This document shows, piece after piece, positions 55,127-64,000 of a DNA stretch of 64,000 bases. Each line of letters opens with the position of its first letter. Position 1 is the stretch's first letter. A model generated the notes under the pieces. The model was given only the letters and a program-made list of their open reading frames with translations. It searched no databases and had not been told where the DNA came from. Position numbers and translations under genes: made by a program. The stretch is from Crocinitomicaceae bacterium. Its GTDB lineage: Bacteria; Bacteroidota; Bacteroidia; Flavobacteriales_D; Crocinitomicaceae. The stretch lies in NCBI GenBank assembly GCA_029249445.1, contig JAQWHI010000006.1:1-64000 (forward strand), in the 5' to 3' direction.

Positions 55127-56185
55127 TTATTTCGCCCCATACATTTTGTCGTAATACGCTTTGTATTCACCACTAGTTACTTGATCAATCCATTCTGAAT
55201 TTTGAAGGTACCAGTCGACTGTTTTCTCCAATCCCTCTTCAAACTTCAAGGATGGTTTCCATCCCAATTCACGCTCCAATTTAGAAGCATCGATCGCATA
55301 ACGCAAATCATGACCAGCGCGATCTTGAACATAAGTAATTAGCCGCTCACTAGATCCTACCTCACGACCTAGCTTGATATCCATGATCTTACATAGGTAT
55401 TTCACCAATTCAATATTTGTCCACTCGTTTAGTCCTCCAACATTATAAGAATCACCGATGCATCCCTTGTGGAAAATTTCATCAATTGCACTTGCGTGAT
55501 CTTCAACCCAGAGCCAATCCCGAATATTCTCACCTTTTCCATAAATTGGAAGTGGTTTCTGATTGACGATATTATTGATCATCAACGGTATTAATTTCTC
55601 TGGAAACTGATGACTTCCATAATTGTTGGAACAATTTGAGATTTTTATAGGTAAACCATACGTGTGATAAAATGCTCGAACGAAATAATCAGAAGAAGCT
55701 TTCGATGCGCTGTAAGGACTTCTCGGATCATACGAAGTGGTTTCTTCGAACAAACCTTCAGTCCCGAGAGAACCATATACCTCATCTGTTGAAACATGAT
55801 GAAAAACATGGTCTTTTTCTCCTCCCCACTTGTCTTTTGCACATTGCAAAAGATTCACAGTCCCAACAACATTCGTCATTACAAATTCCATTGGCCCCTC
55901 GATTGATCGGTCGACATGAGATTCAGCAGCAAGATGGATGACATCCGTTACATCGTAATCTCCAAAAATAGAACGAATTCGTTCCGCATCACAAATATCT
56001 TCTTTTAAAAAAAAATAGCGCTCTGAACCTTCTAGATCGATCAAATTGCTCAAGTTTCCTGCATAAGTCAACTTATCCAAATTGATGATTCGATAGTCTT
56101 GGTATTTATTGACGAACAGTCGAACGAGATGAGAGCCAATAAATCCTGCTCCACCGGTGATCAATATTGTTTTTTCCCATTCCAT
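55127..56185 (-). CDS. rfbB: dTDP-glucose 4,6-dehydratase
   Basis: Second step of dTDP-L-rhamnose synthesis. From ATG 56185 (352 codons): Rossmann motif LITGGAGFIGSHLVR, HLAAESHVDRSIEGP, and the catalytic YSASK (SPYSASKASSDYF). NNYGSHQFPEKLIP is also typical. The frame is open further to 56257, but ATG 56185 lies one base after the upstream stop and gives the usual N-terminus. Works with rfbA and rfbC; rfbD is not in the window. Confidence 0.96.
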   Translation of the reverse strand: MEWEKTILITGGAGFIGSHLVRLFVNKYQDYRIINLDKLTYAGNLSNLIDLEGSERYFFLKEDICDAERIRSIFGDYDVTDVIHLAAESHVDRSIEGPMEFVMTNVVGTVNLLQCAKDKWGGEKDHVFHHVSTDEVYGSLGTEGLFEETTSYDPRSPYSASKASSDYFVRAFYHTYGLPIKISNCSNNYGSHQFPEKLIPLMINNIVNQKPLPIYGKGENIRDWLWVEDHASAIDEIFHKGCIGDSYNVGGLNEWTNIELVKYLCKIMDIKLGREVGSSERLITYVQDRAGHDLRYAIDASKLERELGWKPSLKFEEGLEKTVDWYLQNSEWIDQVTSGEYKAYYDKMYGAK

Positions 56186-56186
56186 A

Positions 56187-57491
56187 TTAAAGACTCCAAT
56201 ATTCCATGGTGTGAATTTTTCCCTTGAAGATTCCTTTAACATCAACAAAAACTCCACTGTCGTCCTTCATGAACTTCTTAAAGTCTTGTTCTACCAGCTT
56301 TTTATATTCCTCATGGTTCACAGCAACAATGACAGCATCGTAGTCATTTGTCGTATCTGTCGCCAAAGCCACTCCATATTCGTGCTCCATTTCGTCGGAC
56401 GACGCATGCGGGTCAATGACATCAACACTTACCTGAAAAGATTTTAATTCCCGAATAATATCAATGACCTTCGAGTTTCGAATATCTGTAACGTCTTCCT
56501 TAAATGTTGCCCCCATCACAAGCACTTTGGCATCTTGAATTGTTTTTCCCTTTGCCAATATTTTTTTAACAGTAGTTTTACCGATGTAGAACCCCATCGA
56601 ATCGTTCACATAACGCCCACTGTTAATTACTCTTGAATGGTATCCGGCTTGTTTCGCTTTATGAATTAAATAGTACGGATCAACACCGATGCAGTGACCA
56701 CCGACAAGACCTGGCGAAAAATTCAGGAAATTCCACTTAGTACCCGCTGCCTCTAAGACATCAAACGTATTGATATCTAACTTATCAAAGATAATGGACA
56801 GTTCATTCACTAATGCAATATTCAGGTCGCGCTGTGTATTCTCGATAATTTTTGCAGCTTCAGCAACTTGGATTGATGGCGCTCTATGCACTCCTGCATC
56901 TACAACTAGTTCGTAAGTCTTTGCAATTTCTTCCAACGAAGTATCACAACAACCAGCAACTACTTTTACAACATTTTGTAGTGTATGCTTTTTATCCCCT
57001 GGATTAATTCGCTCTGGGGAATAGCCAATCATAAAGTCATCTCGAAACGTTAATCCAGACTCTTTTTCTAAAACTGGAACACAATCCTCTTCAGTACATC
57101 CAGGGTAAACTGTAGACTCAAAAACAACATAGTCACCTTTCTTCAATACTTTACCAACAGTTGATGATGCCCCAAGAAGAGGAGTTAAATTTGGGAGATT
57201 TGCGTCGTCAATTGGGGTAGGTACTGCGACGACAAAAAACCTTACCTCCTTTAATTCGTCGAGACGGGAAGTAAACTGAATATCACATCCTTCAAAATCC
57301 TCTTTTCTCAGCTCATTACTTGGATCAATGTTATTTTTCATCAATTCAACTCTCTCCTGGTTGATATCAAAACCTACAACCTTGATCTTTTTTGCAAATT
57401 CTAATGCAATTGGTAAGCCCACGTAGCCTAGGCCGATTACGGCAAGCGAAACATCACCATTTAAGAGTTCCTTATAAATTGATTTGTTCAT
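56187..57491 (-). CDS. UDP-N-acetylhexosamine C6-dehydrogenase (WbpA/TviB/WbpO-like)
   Basis: NAD-dependent oxidation of UDP-GlcNAc or UDP-GalNAc to the uronic acid. 434 residues: AVIGLGYVGLPIALEFAKK (Rossmann, 17-35), VAVPTPIDDANLP, ESTVYPGCTEE, and catalytic Cys C267 in GGHCIGVDPYYL. These motifs set it apart from the UDP-glucose dehydrogenase at 60083. With the WbpB, WbpD and WbpE homologues next to it, a WbpA function is most likely. It overlaps the WbpB-like gene by 20 bases. Confidence 0.93.
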   Translation of the reverse strand: MNKSIYKELLNGDVSLAVIGLGYVGLPIALEFAKKIKVVGFDINQERVELMKNNIDPSNELRKEDFEGCDIQFTSRLDELKEVRFFVVAVPTPIDDANLPNLTPLLGASSTVGKVLKKGDYVVFESTVYPGCTEEDCVPVLEKESGLTFRDDFMIGYSPERINPGDKKHTLQNVVKVVAGCCDTSLEEIAKTYELVVDAGVHRAPSIQVAEAAKIIENTQRDLNIALVNELSIIFDKLDINTFDVLEAAGTKWNFLNFSPGLVGGHCIGVDPYYLIHKAKQAGYHSRVINSGRYVNDSMGFYIGKTTVKKILAKGKTIQDAKVLVMGATFKEDVTDIRNSKVIDIIRELKSFQVSVDVIDPHASSDEMEHEYGVALATDTTNDYDAVIVAVNHEEYKKLVEQDFKKFMKDDSGVFVDVKGIFKGKIHTMEYWSL

Positions 57492-58506
57492 TTCTTACTT
57501 TGTAAATTCGTTCTATCATCTCAACTACTTTTAAACCCTCCAGGGCGTTTGTAGTAGCTGTTGTTCTTCCTTTTAGTGTATCGATCACATTTCTAATAAC
57601 ATAATTGTGATTCGCTGCAGACCCCTTGTAAGGACCGTAATCATTTGCAGGATTCGCTTCCGCTAAATTGGGCATTTCATAATCTTGGATGTTGCATACC
57701 TCAACCTCATTCATATACTGCCCACCAATCTTCACACTTCCTTTTGATCCAATAATTGTAATTGAACTTTCAAGATTTTGATTTGCTACTGCTGTTGAAT
57801 AATTAATCGCTCCCATTCCGCCATCAATAAAATCAAAATTCACAAAGCCTGAATCCTCAAAATCAGTAGAATCCGAATGTGTAAAATCGGCAAACCTCCC
57901 TTTGATGTTATCTATATCACCAAACAGCCAGTACATGATATCAATAAAGTGCGAAAACTGTGTAAACAATGTTCCTCCATCCAAATCTTTGGTTCCTTTC
58001 CAACCTCCTTTTTTATAATAGCGAGAATCGCGATTCCAATAGCAATTAAGCTGTACCATAAAAATCTCCCCGAGAAGCTTTTGATCAACAACAGACTTAA
58101 TCCATTCCGAAGGAGGCGAATATCTATTTTGCATGACACAAAACACATTCTTTGACTTCTGGAGTGATTTGTAAATGACTTTCTCACAATTGTCTTTACT
58201 CAACCCCATCGGTTTTTCACAAACAACGTGTTTTGAAGCATCCAATAAAAGGAGACTCTGTGAGGCGTGTAAACCGTTTGGCGTACAAATATTGGCAACA
58301 TCAAATTCGATTCCTGAAGCCAGTAAATCCTCAATCGAGTTAAAAAAGGGAATGTCATAGTCTTCTGCTCCACACTCCTCTTTTGATCTCACATCAACCA
58401 TTGCAATTAACTCTGACTCTGGCTCTCTGCGAATCATTTCAGCATGTCGTTTTCCAATGTGGCCTGCACCGATTACGGCAAATTTTATTTTGTGATTATC
58501 ATTCAT
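57472..58506 (-). CDS. Gfo/Idh/MocA oxidoreductase, WbpB/WlbA-like
   Basis: Predicted to oxidise C3 of UDP-GlcNAcA before transamination. 344 residues from ATG 58506: FAVIGAGHIGKRHAEMI (NAD fold), CEKPMGLSKDNCE, then CYWNRDSRYYKKGGWKGTKDLDGGTL and HFIDIMYWLFG, a combination seen in WbpB/WlbA. The GTG at 58509 is an unlikely start. Two bases separate it from the acetyltransferase gene upstream. Confidence 0.88.
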   Translation of the reverse strand: MNDNHKIKFAVIGAGHIGKRHAEMIRREPESELIAMVDVRSKEECGAEDYDIPFFNSIEDLLASGIEFDVANICTPNGLHASQSLLLLDASKHVVCEKPMGLSKDNCEKVIYKSLQKSKNVFCVMQNRYSPPSEWIKSVVDQKLLGEIFMVQLNCYWNRDSRYYKKGGWKGTKDLDGGTLFTQFSHFIDIMYWLFGDIDNIKGRFADFTHSDSTDFEDSGFVNFDFIDGGMGAINYSTAVANQNLESSITIIGSKGSVKIGGQYMNEVEVCNIQDYEMPNLAEANPANDYGPYKGSAANHNYVIRNVIDTLKGRTTATTNALEGLKVVEMIERIYKVRNEQINL

Positions 58507-58511
58507 CACTT

Positions 58512-59084
58512 TTATTTTATTTTGAACACCTTATGGTCTTCTAGTCTATACTTCTCATTACTTTCTGGACAGAAAGCGTCTCCATTTTTATCAAACTCAA
58601 GGCGATGTCCATATTCACTTATCCATCCCATTTGTCGCGCTGGATTTCCAACCACTAAGGCGTAATCGAGTACTGTTTTTGTTACAACTGCTCCCGCTCC
58701 TACAAATGCATACTCACCGATATCATGTCCGCATACGATAGTTGCATTGGCGCCAATACTTGCCCCTTTTTTAACTCGGGTTCTAGTGTAGCTGTTTTTT
58801 CGATTTACCGCACTTCTTGGATTCGTAACATTGGTGAAAACCATCGAAGGGCCGAGAAAAACGTCATCCTCACATTCCACACCTGTATATATTGAAACGT
58901 TGTTTTGAACCTTAACATTAGCGCCTAGTTTTACCTCTGGTGAAATAACTACATTTTGACCAATATTGCATTTCTGTCCAATAGAACAGTTTGTCATCAC
59001 ATGAGAAAAGTGCCAAATTTTTGTTCCTGATCCGATGATGCATCCTTCATCGATTACTGCGGTTTCGTGTGCAAAATAGTCCAT
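58512..59084 (-). CDS. N-acetyltransferase, left-handed beta-helix, WbpD/WlbB-like
   Basis: Transfers an acetyl group to the 3-amino group of UDP-GlcNAc3NA. 190 residues made of hexapeptide repeats: [84 protein letters not shown]. This run is the WbpD signature. The ATG shares one base with the UXS stop. A C-terminal tail ([14 protein letters not shown]) replaces the zinc-ribbon-like end seen in some homologues. Confidence 0.92.
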   Translation of the reverse strand: MDYFAHETAVIDEGCIIGSGTKIWHFSHVMTNCSIGQKCNIGQNVVISPEVKLGANVKVQNNVSIYTGVECEDDVFLGPSMVFTNVTNPRSAVNRKNSYTRTRVKKGASIGANATIVCGHDIGEYAFVGAGAVVTKTVLDYALVVGNPARQMGWISEYGHRLEFDKNGDAFCPESNEKYRLEDHKVFKIK

Positions 59085-60079
59085 TATCGAATAATGTAAT
59101 TATCAAAATTATAGTGCGCCGTCTCATTCAACTCATCATCAGATAATGATTTAAAATAGGCATATGTTCTCTTTAAACCTTCTGAGCGATTCACCTTTGG
59201 CTCCCAGTTCAAAATGGCTTTTGCTCTGGAAATATCTGGCCGACGCTGTTTAGGGTCATTGACTGGCAAATCTTGATAAATCACTTTCTGAGTTGTCCCG
59301 GTTAACTGAATAATCTCATCTGCAAAATCGGCAATTGAAATCTCAGAGGGATTTCCAATGTTAATTGGGTCAGTATGATTGCTGTGCAACAAACTATAAA
59401 TTCCATCCATCAAGTCATCGACGTAACAGAAAGATCTTGTTTGAGAACCATCTCCAAAAATTGTCAAGTCTTGTCCTCTCAGTGCCTGACCGATAAACGC
59501 CGGTAAAACGCGTCCATCATTCAAGCGCATTCGAGGTCCATATGTGTTAAAAATACGAACTATTCTCGTATCAACACCATGAAATGTATGATAAGCCATG
59601 GTTATTGCCTCCTGAAATCGCTTCGCTTCATCATATACACCTCGGGGTCCAACTGGATTTACATGCCCCCAATAATCTTCAGTTTGAGGGTGAACTTCAG
59701 GGTCTCCATAAACTTCTGAAGTCGAAGCAATCAAAATACGTGCATTCTTGGCCTTTGCCAAACCGAGGCAATTGTGAATGCCAAGCGACCCAACTTTTAA
59801 TGTTTGAATTGGAATCTTCAAATAATCGATGGGGCTCGCAGGAGAAGCAAAATGAAGAATGTAATCAAGTGTTCCAGAAACATGTATGTACTTCGTTACA
59901 TCGTGATTGCAAAACTCAAAATTTTCCTCTGGAAAAAGATGCTCAAAATTTTCAATACGACCAGTTATCAAGTTGTCCATCGCAATAACATGGTAGTTTT
60001 TTTTGACAAAAAGGTCGCAAAGATGAGAGCCCAAAAAGCCCGCAGCACCGGTAATTAATATTTTCTTTCTTTTGCTCAT
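59084..60079 (-). CDS. UDP-glucuronate decarboxylase (UDP-xylose synthase)
   Basis: NAD-dependent decarboxylation of UDP-GlcA to UDP-xylose. 331 residues: [70 protein letters not shown] (Tyr-Lys catalytic pair) and [19 protein letters not shown]. The match to the UXS family is near full-length. It uses the product of the adjacent ugd gene, three bases away. Confidence 0.95.
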   Translation of the reverse strand: MSKRKKILITGAAGFLGSHLCDLFVKKNYHVIAMDNLITGRIENFEHLFPEENFEFCNHDVTKYIHVSGTLDYILHFASPASPIDYLKIPIQTLKVGSLGIHNCLGLAKAKNARILIASTSEVYGDPEVHPQTEDYWGHVNPVGPRGVYDEAKRFQEAITMAYHTFHGVDTRIVRIFNTYGPRMRLNDGRVLPAFIGQALRGQDLTIFGDGSQTRSFCYVDDLMDGIYSLLHSNHTDPINIGNPSEISIADFADEIIQLTGTTQKVIYQDLPVNDPKQRRPDISRAKAILNWEPKVNRSEGLKRTYAYFKSLSDDELNETAHYNFDNYIIR

Positions 60080-60082
60080 TAT

Positions 60083-61399
60083 CTAGTGCCCCGTAACGGT
60101 AATTCTTCCCATTGAATTATAATAAAATCCTCGGTCTTGCATTCGATCAATATCATAAATATTCCTTCCATCAAAGATGAGAGGTTGTTTTAGAAGTGAT
60201 TTCATCTTCTCAAAATCTGGATGAAGAAAAATCGGCCATTCCGTTGCAATCAACAAACTATCTGCACCGACCAAACATGCATATTGATCCGAAGCATACT
60301 CAATCTTATTGCCAAAACGTTTTTTTACATTCTCTATTGCCTCTGGATCAAATGCAACAATGTTGGCACCTCTTGAAAGCAATGCATCAATCATATTTAA
60401 GGCCGAAGCCTCACGAATATCATCTGTGTCAGGTTTGAAGGCCAATCCCCAGACTGCGAAGGTTAATCCCTCCAGATTTCCAAAATAGGAATCAAGTTTA
60501 TCTACCAACTTCGTTTTCTGGACATTGTTGACGTTTAAAACACTCTTAATTATTTCAAATTTATAGTTTTGCTCATTGCCACTTCTGACCAAGGCTTGAA
60601 CATCTTTAGGAAAACAACTCCCTCCAAATCCAATACCAGGATACAAAAACTTATGACCAATTCTAGAATCCGCGCCAACACCCTGACGAACCTTGTCCAC
60701 ATCTGCCCCGACCAATTCACAAAAATTTGAAATTTCATTCATGAATGTGATTTTGGTCGCCAAAAAAGAGTTTGCGGCATACTTCGTCAATTCTGCACTT
60801 TTTTCGTCCATGACGATAATCGGCCTGCCGCTTTCCACGAAAGGCTTGTACAGTTCCTTCATTATTTCAATAGCTCGTTCGTTCTCGGTTCCTAAAATTA
60901 CACGATCGGGCTTCAAAAAGTCATCCACGGCGAAACCTTCTCGCAAAAATTCTGGATTGGAAACAACAGCAAAGTCAACCGTTGCCGTCTCATTAATCTT
61001 CGCTTGTACCTTCTCGGCCGTACCCACTGGCACAGTAGATTTGTCAACAATTACTTTAAATTGCGTCATTATCTCACCAAGCTGACCCGCAACATTTAAA
61101 ACATAGCTCAAATCAGCAGAGCCATCTTCTCCGGGAGGAGTTGGAAGAGCCAAAAAGATAATTTCTGCAAAATCAACGGCCTTCTTCAAATCTGTCGTAA
61201 AAGAAATACGTTTTGCATTTACATTTCTCTGAAATATTGTATCAAGATGTGGTTCGTAAATAGGAACTACTCCATTTCTCATTTGCTCGATCTTGTCCTT
61301 GTCAATATCAACACAAACAACTTCATTTCCTGTCTCAGCGAAACACGTTCCAGTTACAAGTCCAACATACCCAGTTCCGATAACAGCTATCTTTTTCAT
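60083..61399 (-). CDS. ugd: UDP-glucose 6-dehydrogenase
   Basis: Makes UDP-glucuronate. 438 residues from ATG 61399: KKIAVIGTGYVGLVTGTCFAE, VDKSTVPVGTAEKV, NPEFLREGFAVDDFLKPDR, and catalytic C262 in GIGFGGSCFPKDVQAL; WGLAFKPDTDDIREA follows. A slightly longer open frame starts at ATG 61408, but that codon overlaps the upstream stop; ATG 61399 gives the classical N-terminus. Confidence 0.96.
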   Translation of the reverse strand: MKKIAVIGTGYVGLVTGTCFAETGNEVVCVDIDKDKIEQMRNGVVPIYEPHLDTIFQRNVNAKRISFTTDLKKAVDFAEIIFLALPTPPGEDGSADLSYVLNVAGQLGEIMTQFKVIVDKSTVPVGTAEKVQAKINETATVDFAVVSNPEFLREGFAVDDFLKPDRVILGTENERAIEIMKELYKPFVESGRPIIVMDEKSAELTKYAANSFLATKITFMNEISNFCELVGADVDKVRQGVGADSRIGHKFLYPGIGFGGSCFPKDVQALVRSGNEQNYKFEIIKSVLNVNNVQKTKLVDKLDSYFGNLEGLTFAVWGLAFKPDTDDIREASALNMIDALLSRGANIVAFDPEAIENVKKRFGNKIEYASDQYACLVGADSLLIATEWPIFLHPDFEKMKSLLKQPLIFDGRNIYDIDRMQDRGFYYNSMGRITVTGH

Positions 61400-61400
61400 G

Positions 61401-62537
61401 CTAGGCATTTACTGTTAAGAATTCTTCAATTGCCCCACAAATATAATCCAATTGCTCTTGCTCCATTTCTGTATGGACAGGCAGCGATATAACTCGTTCC
61501 GTGAGCCAATCTGTAACTGGTAAATCTGTTTGCTCGCTTCCAAAAGAAGAAAACATTTTCTGTCTGTGCGCAGGTACAGGATAGTAAATCATTGATGGAA
61601 TGTCACGTTCAGCTAAAAATGCATTCAATTCATTTCTATCGACTCCCTCTAATGTCAAAGTGTACTGATGAAATACATGTTTCGACTCATTTGATCGCAC
61701 TGGAGTTTTTACACCAGGAAATTTTTTAAAAAAAGCATCGTAATGATCTGCAACTTTTCTTCTCGCGGCAATGTAGTCGTCAAGTTTCCTCAACTTAATT
61801 CGCAAAACAGCCGCTTGAATACTATCCAATCGCGAGTTGACTCCAACTACGTCGTGATAGTAACGTTTGCTTTGACCGTGATTAACGATCATTCGAATTT
61901 GTGCAGCAAGTTCATCATCATTTGTGAAAATTGCTCCACCATCACCATAACATCCTAAGTTTTTTGATGGAAAAAAAGACGTGCAACCCACATGACCGAG
62001 AGTTCCAGTTTTGGAATTTGTTCCGTCTAAAAAATGATAGTCACTCCCAATTGCTTGTGCATTGTCCTCAATTACTGCAAGATTGTGTGCATTTGCAATT
62101 TTCATTATCTCTTCCATATTGGCCGCCTGGCCATATAAATGAACTGGAACAATGGCTTTTGTCTTTGGCGTAATCGCTTTTTTAATCGCTTCTGCATCTA
62201 CACAAAATGTATCCCGATCAACGTCAACGAAAACTGGTTTTAAGCCCAAAAGCGCAATGACCTCAGTAGTTGCAATGTATGTAAATGAAGGCGTAATAAC
62301 CTCATCTCCAGGCTTTAGCCCAAGTCCCATAAGGGCAACCTGTAAAGCGTCTGTTCCATTTGCACACGGTATCACATGTTTTGCTCCAAGATACGTCTCT
62401 AAATCAGTTTGAAAACCCTTAACCTCAGGACCATTAATAAATTGAGCACTTTCTAAAATGGATGTAATCGCCGAATTGATCTCAGGTTTTATCTTCTGAT
62501 ACTGCGATATTAAATCGACCATTTGTATTTTTTTCAT
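61401..62537 (-). CDS. DegT-family aminotransferase, WbpE-like
   Basis: PLP transaminase predicted to form UDP-GlcNAc3NA from the 3-keto sugar. 378 residues: QMVDLISQYQKIKPEI, GPEVKGFQ, TPSFTYIATTEVIALLGL, D158 in VIEDNAQAIGS, and Schiff-base Lys K192 in FFPSKNLGCYGDGGA. This set matches WbpE. It is the first gene of the cluster B operon; the ATG is at 62537 (a TTG precedes it). Confidence 0.93.
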   Translation of the reverse strand: MKKIQMVDLISQYQKIKPEINSAITSILESAQFINGPEVKGFQTDLETYLGAKHVIPCANGTDALQVALMGLGLKPGDEVITPSFTYIATTEVIALLGLKPVFVDVDRDTFCVDAEAIKKAITPKTKAIVPVHLYGQAANMEEIMKIANAHNLAVIEDNAQAIGSDYHFLDGTNSKTGTLGHVGCTSFFPSKNLGCYGDGGAIFTNDDELAAQIRMIVNHGQSKRYYHDVVGVNSRLDSIQAAVLRIKLRKLDDYIAARRKVADHYDAFFKKFPGVKTPVRSNESKHVFHQYTLTLEGVDRNELNAFLAERDIPSMIYYPVPAHRQKMFSSFGSEQTDLPVTDWLTERVISLPVHTEMEQEQLDYICGAIEEFLTVNA

Positions 62538-62572
62538 CAATAGATGTTTTTTGTGTTGTAATTAATAGGCGT

Positions 62573-62725
62573 TAAAGATAATTAATTGAAAGAATAAAAC
62601 GTTTGTACTGTAGATTAATTGTATCAACTCGAATTGAAAATTAAACTAAAGAAAGAGACAATTTGTTTTTTAGAACATACCTGATTTTACACTTGAATTT
62701 ACAAAACATAAAATCATTAACTTTA
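62573..62725. promoter_or_regulatory. Divergent promoter region between cluster B and rfbA
   Basis: To the left, TATCTTTA (minus strand, 62573-62580) lies 35 bases before the WbpE-like ATG. To the right, TTG (62693-62695), 22 bases, then TAACTTTA (62718-62725), 18 bases before the rfbA ATG. Both -7 boxes end in A rather than G. The AT-rich rest of the 200-base gap contains no gene. Confidence 0.45.
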
Positions 62726-62743
62726 CACTAAGATTAAAACCAA

Positions 62744-63622
62744 ATGAAAGGAATTATACTAGCCGGTGGATCTGGTACTAGACTTTATCCAATTACAAAA
62801 GGAGTTTCAAAACAACTACTCCCTATTTACGACAAACCAATGATATACTATCCCTTGTCTGTGTTAATGCTCGCAGGACTCAAGGAGATTCTCATAATAT
62901 CAACACCTGAAGATTTACCAAATTTTAAAAAATTGTTGGGAGATGGAAGCAACTTTGGTATATCGCTTACTTATAAAGAGCAGCCAAGCCCAGATGGTTT
63001 GGCTCAGGCGTTCATTATTGGAGAAGATTTTATTGGGGATGATGATGTCTGTTTGGTTCTTGGAGATAATATTTTCCATGGCCAAGGACTTTCTCAAATG
63101 CTAATAAGCGCTCGTGAAAATGTCGAAAATGAGAGAAAATCAACCGTTTTCGGATATTATGTTAATGACCCTGAGCGCTATGGCGTTGCAGAATTTGACG
63201 ATGAAGGAAATGTCATTTCTATAGAGGAAAAACCAACACATCCAAAATCCAACTTTGCTGTTGTCGGTCTCTACTTCTACACAAATGAAGTTGTTGAAAT
63301 CGCAAAAAATATCAAACCATCTGACAGAGGAGAATTGGAAATTACGACAGTAAATGAAACTTTCTTGAAAAAAGGGAAATTAAAGGTTGAATTGATGGGG
63401 CGCGGTTATGCCTGGCTTGACACAGGGACTCATGAATCACTGTTGGAAGCAAGCAGCTTCATACAAACAATAGAAAAAAGACAGGGTTTAAAAGTGGCTT
63501 GCCTTGAAGAGATTGCATACGAAGAAGGTTTTATTTCAGCCGAGAAGGTTCTTGAATTGGCAAAACCACTGGCGAAGTCAGGTTATGGGCAATATTTGAT
63601 AAAACGCGTTCAAAAATCATGA
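62744..63622 (+). CDS. rfbA: Glucose-1-phosphate thymidylyltransferase
   Basis: First step of dTDP-L-rhamnose synthesis. 292 residues: [20 protein letters not shown] (nucleotide-binding, 6-25), [28 protein letters not shown] and [14 protein letters not shown]. Typical RmlA length. Its stop overlaps the rfbC start (ATGA), so rfbA and rfbC form a plus-strand operon running away from cluster B. Confidence 0.97.
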   Translation: MKGIILAGGSGTRLYPITKGVSKQLLPIYDKPMIYYPLSVLMLAGLKEILIISTPEDLPNFKKLLGDGSNFGISLTYKEQPSPDGLAQAFIIGEDFIGDDDVCLVLGDNIFHGQGLSQMLISARENVENERKSTVFGYYVNDPERYGVAEFDDEGNVISIEEKPTHPKSNFAVVGLYFYTNEVVEIAKNIKPSDRGELEITTVNETFLKKGKLKVELMGRGYAWLDTGTHESLLEASSFIQTIEKRQGLKVACLEEIAYEEGFISAEKVLELAKPLAKSGYGQYLIKRVQKS

Positions 63623-64000
63623 AATTAACGCATACAGATATCGATAAATTGGTTGTTTTGGAACCACAAGTTTTTGGAGATGCACGTGGCTACTTTTTTG
63701 AGCCGTTCAATCAAAAATGGTTCAATGAAAATGTAGGACCTACGCAGTTCGTACAAGACAATGAGTCAAAATCTTCAAAAGGTGTTTTAAGGGGCTTACA
63801 CTTCCAGAAACCACCGATAGCTCAAGCAAAACTCGTTCGTGTAATTCAAGGTGAGGTTCTTGATGTTGCTGTTGACCTCAGAAAAAATTCTCCCACATAC
63901 GGTAAAGTGTTTTCGATCCTACTGAGCGAAACAAATAAAAAACAATTGTTCATCCCACGTGGTTTTGCTCACGGATTCGCCGTGATCAGTGAAACTGCAA
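63619..64000 (+). CDS. rfbC: dTDP-4-dehydrorhamnose 3,5-epimerase (3' end outside window)
   Basis: 127 codons are visible. [38 protein letters not shown] (catalytic His in LRGLHFQ), [19 protein letters not shown] and [11 protein letters not shown] are the RmlC hallmarks. It overlaps rfbA by four bases; rfbD would be expected further right. Confidence 0.96.
   Translation, partial: MKLTHTDIDKLVVLEPQVFGDARGYFFEPFNQKWFNENVGPTQFVQDNESKSSKGVLRGLHFQKPPIAQAKLVRVIQGEVLDVAVDLRKNSPTYGKVFSILLSETNKKQLFIPRGFAHGFAVISETA

Overview
The window is a low-GC chromosomal segment of a member of the Bacteroidota, most likely order Flavobacteriales. The signs are a type IX secretion (T9SS) C-terminal sorting domain, an S46 dipeptidyl-peptidase, DUF2851, DUF3467 and DUF2279 proteins, a PorE-like envelope protein, and Bacteroidota-type promoters (TTG, 19-20 bases, then TAnnTTTG). 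The genus cannot be named from sequence reading alone. Nearly all genes are on the minus strand. No gene-free stretch exceeds about 200 bases, and I see no CRISPR array, prophage or insertion sequence.

Layout. 1-7.2 kb: the 5' part of a secreted glycine-rich protein with an animal-ALK-like glycine-rich domain, a DPP11-like peptidase, a membrane protein, coaE, then a plus-strand run of methyltransferase, ZIP metal transporter and PAP2 phosphatase. 7.2-17.6 kb: polysaccharide cluster A, nine tightly coupled minus-strand genes with two flippases, two polymerase/ligase-type membrane proteins, glycosyltransferases, a PglC-like initiating transferase, an aminotransferase and a WbpI-type 2-epimerase. 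17.7-22.5 kb: rny, zapA with a coiled-coil partner, an M23 peptidase, a lipoprotein and a DUF3467 protein.

22.6-35.8 kb: the transcription/translation super-cluster. In transcription order it is tRNA-Thr(UGU), tRNA-Tyr, tRNA-Gly, tRNA-Thr(GGU), tuf, tRNA-Trp, secE, nusG, rplK, rplA, rplJ, rplL, rpoB, rpoC. It is driven by a near-perfect consensus promoter at 35854-35883. 35.9-44.4 kb: hpf, xerC, rpsU, acyl-CoA dehydrogenase, apt, a helix-hairpin-helix protein, an AGCS symporter with an inserted soluble domain, a K+ channel, a PspC-like protein and DUF2851. 44.5-54.3 kb: PorE-like protein, rluD, a T9SS cargo protein, a PASTA protein, a LOG-family protein, DUF2279, and a multi-TM protein fused to a YceI domain.

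54.4-64 kb: polysaccharide cluster B. It carries dTDP-rhamnose genes (rfbB, rfbA and partial rfbC), ugd plus UDP-xylose synthase, and WbpA/B/D/E-type enzymes. Together with the WbpI-type epimerase of cluster A these form a full predicted route to UDP-ManNAc3NAcA. The CpsB-like PHP phosphatase that ends cluster B is broken by a frameshift.

The most notable points are the YceI membrane fusion, the frameshifted phosphatase, the ALK-like secreted protein, perfect inverted repeats placed exactly at several start codons, candidate leaderless genes, a structured rplL-rpoB spacer followed by a TTG-initiated rpoB, and a terminator-like hairpin right at the start of the tRNA-tuf transcript. I found no wholly new multi-gene system that I could defend.
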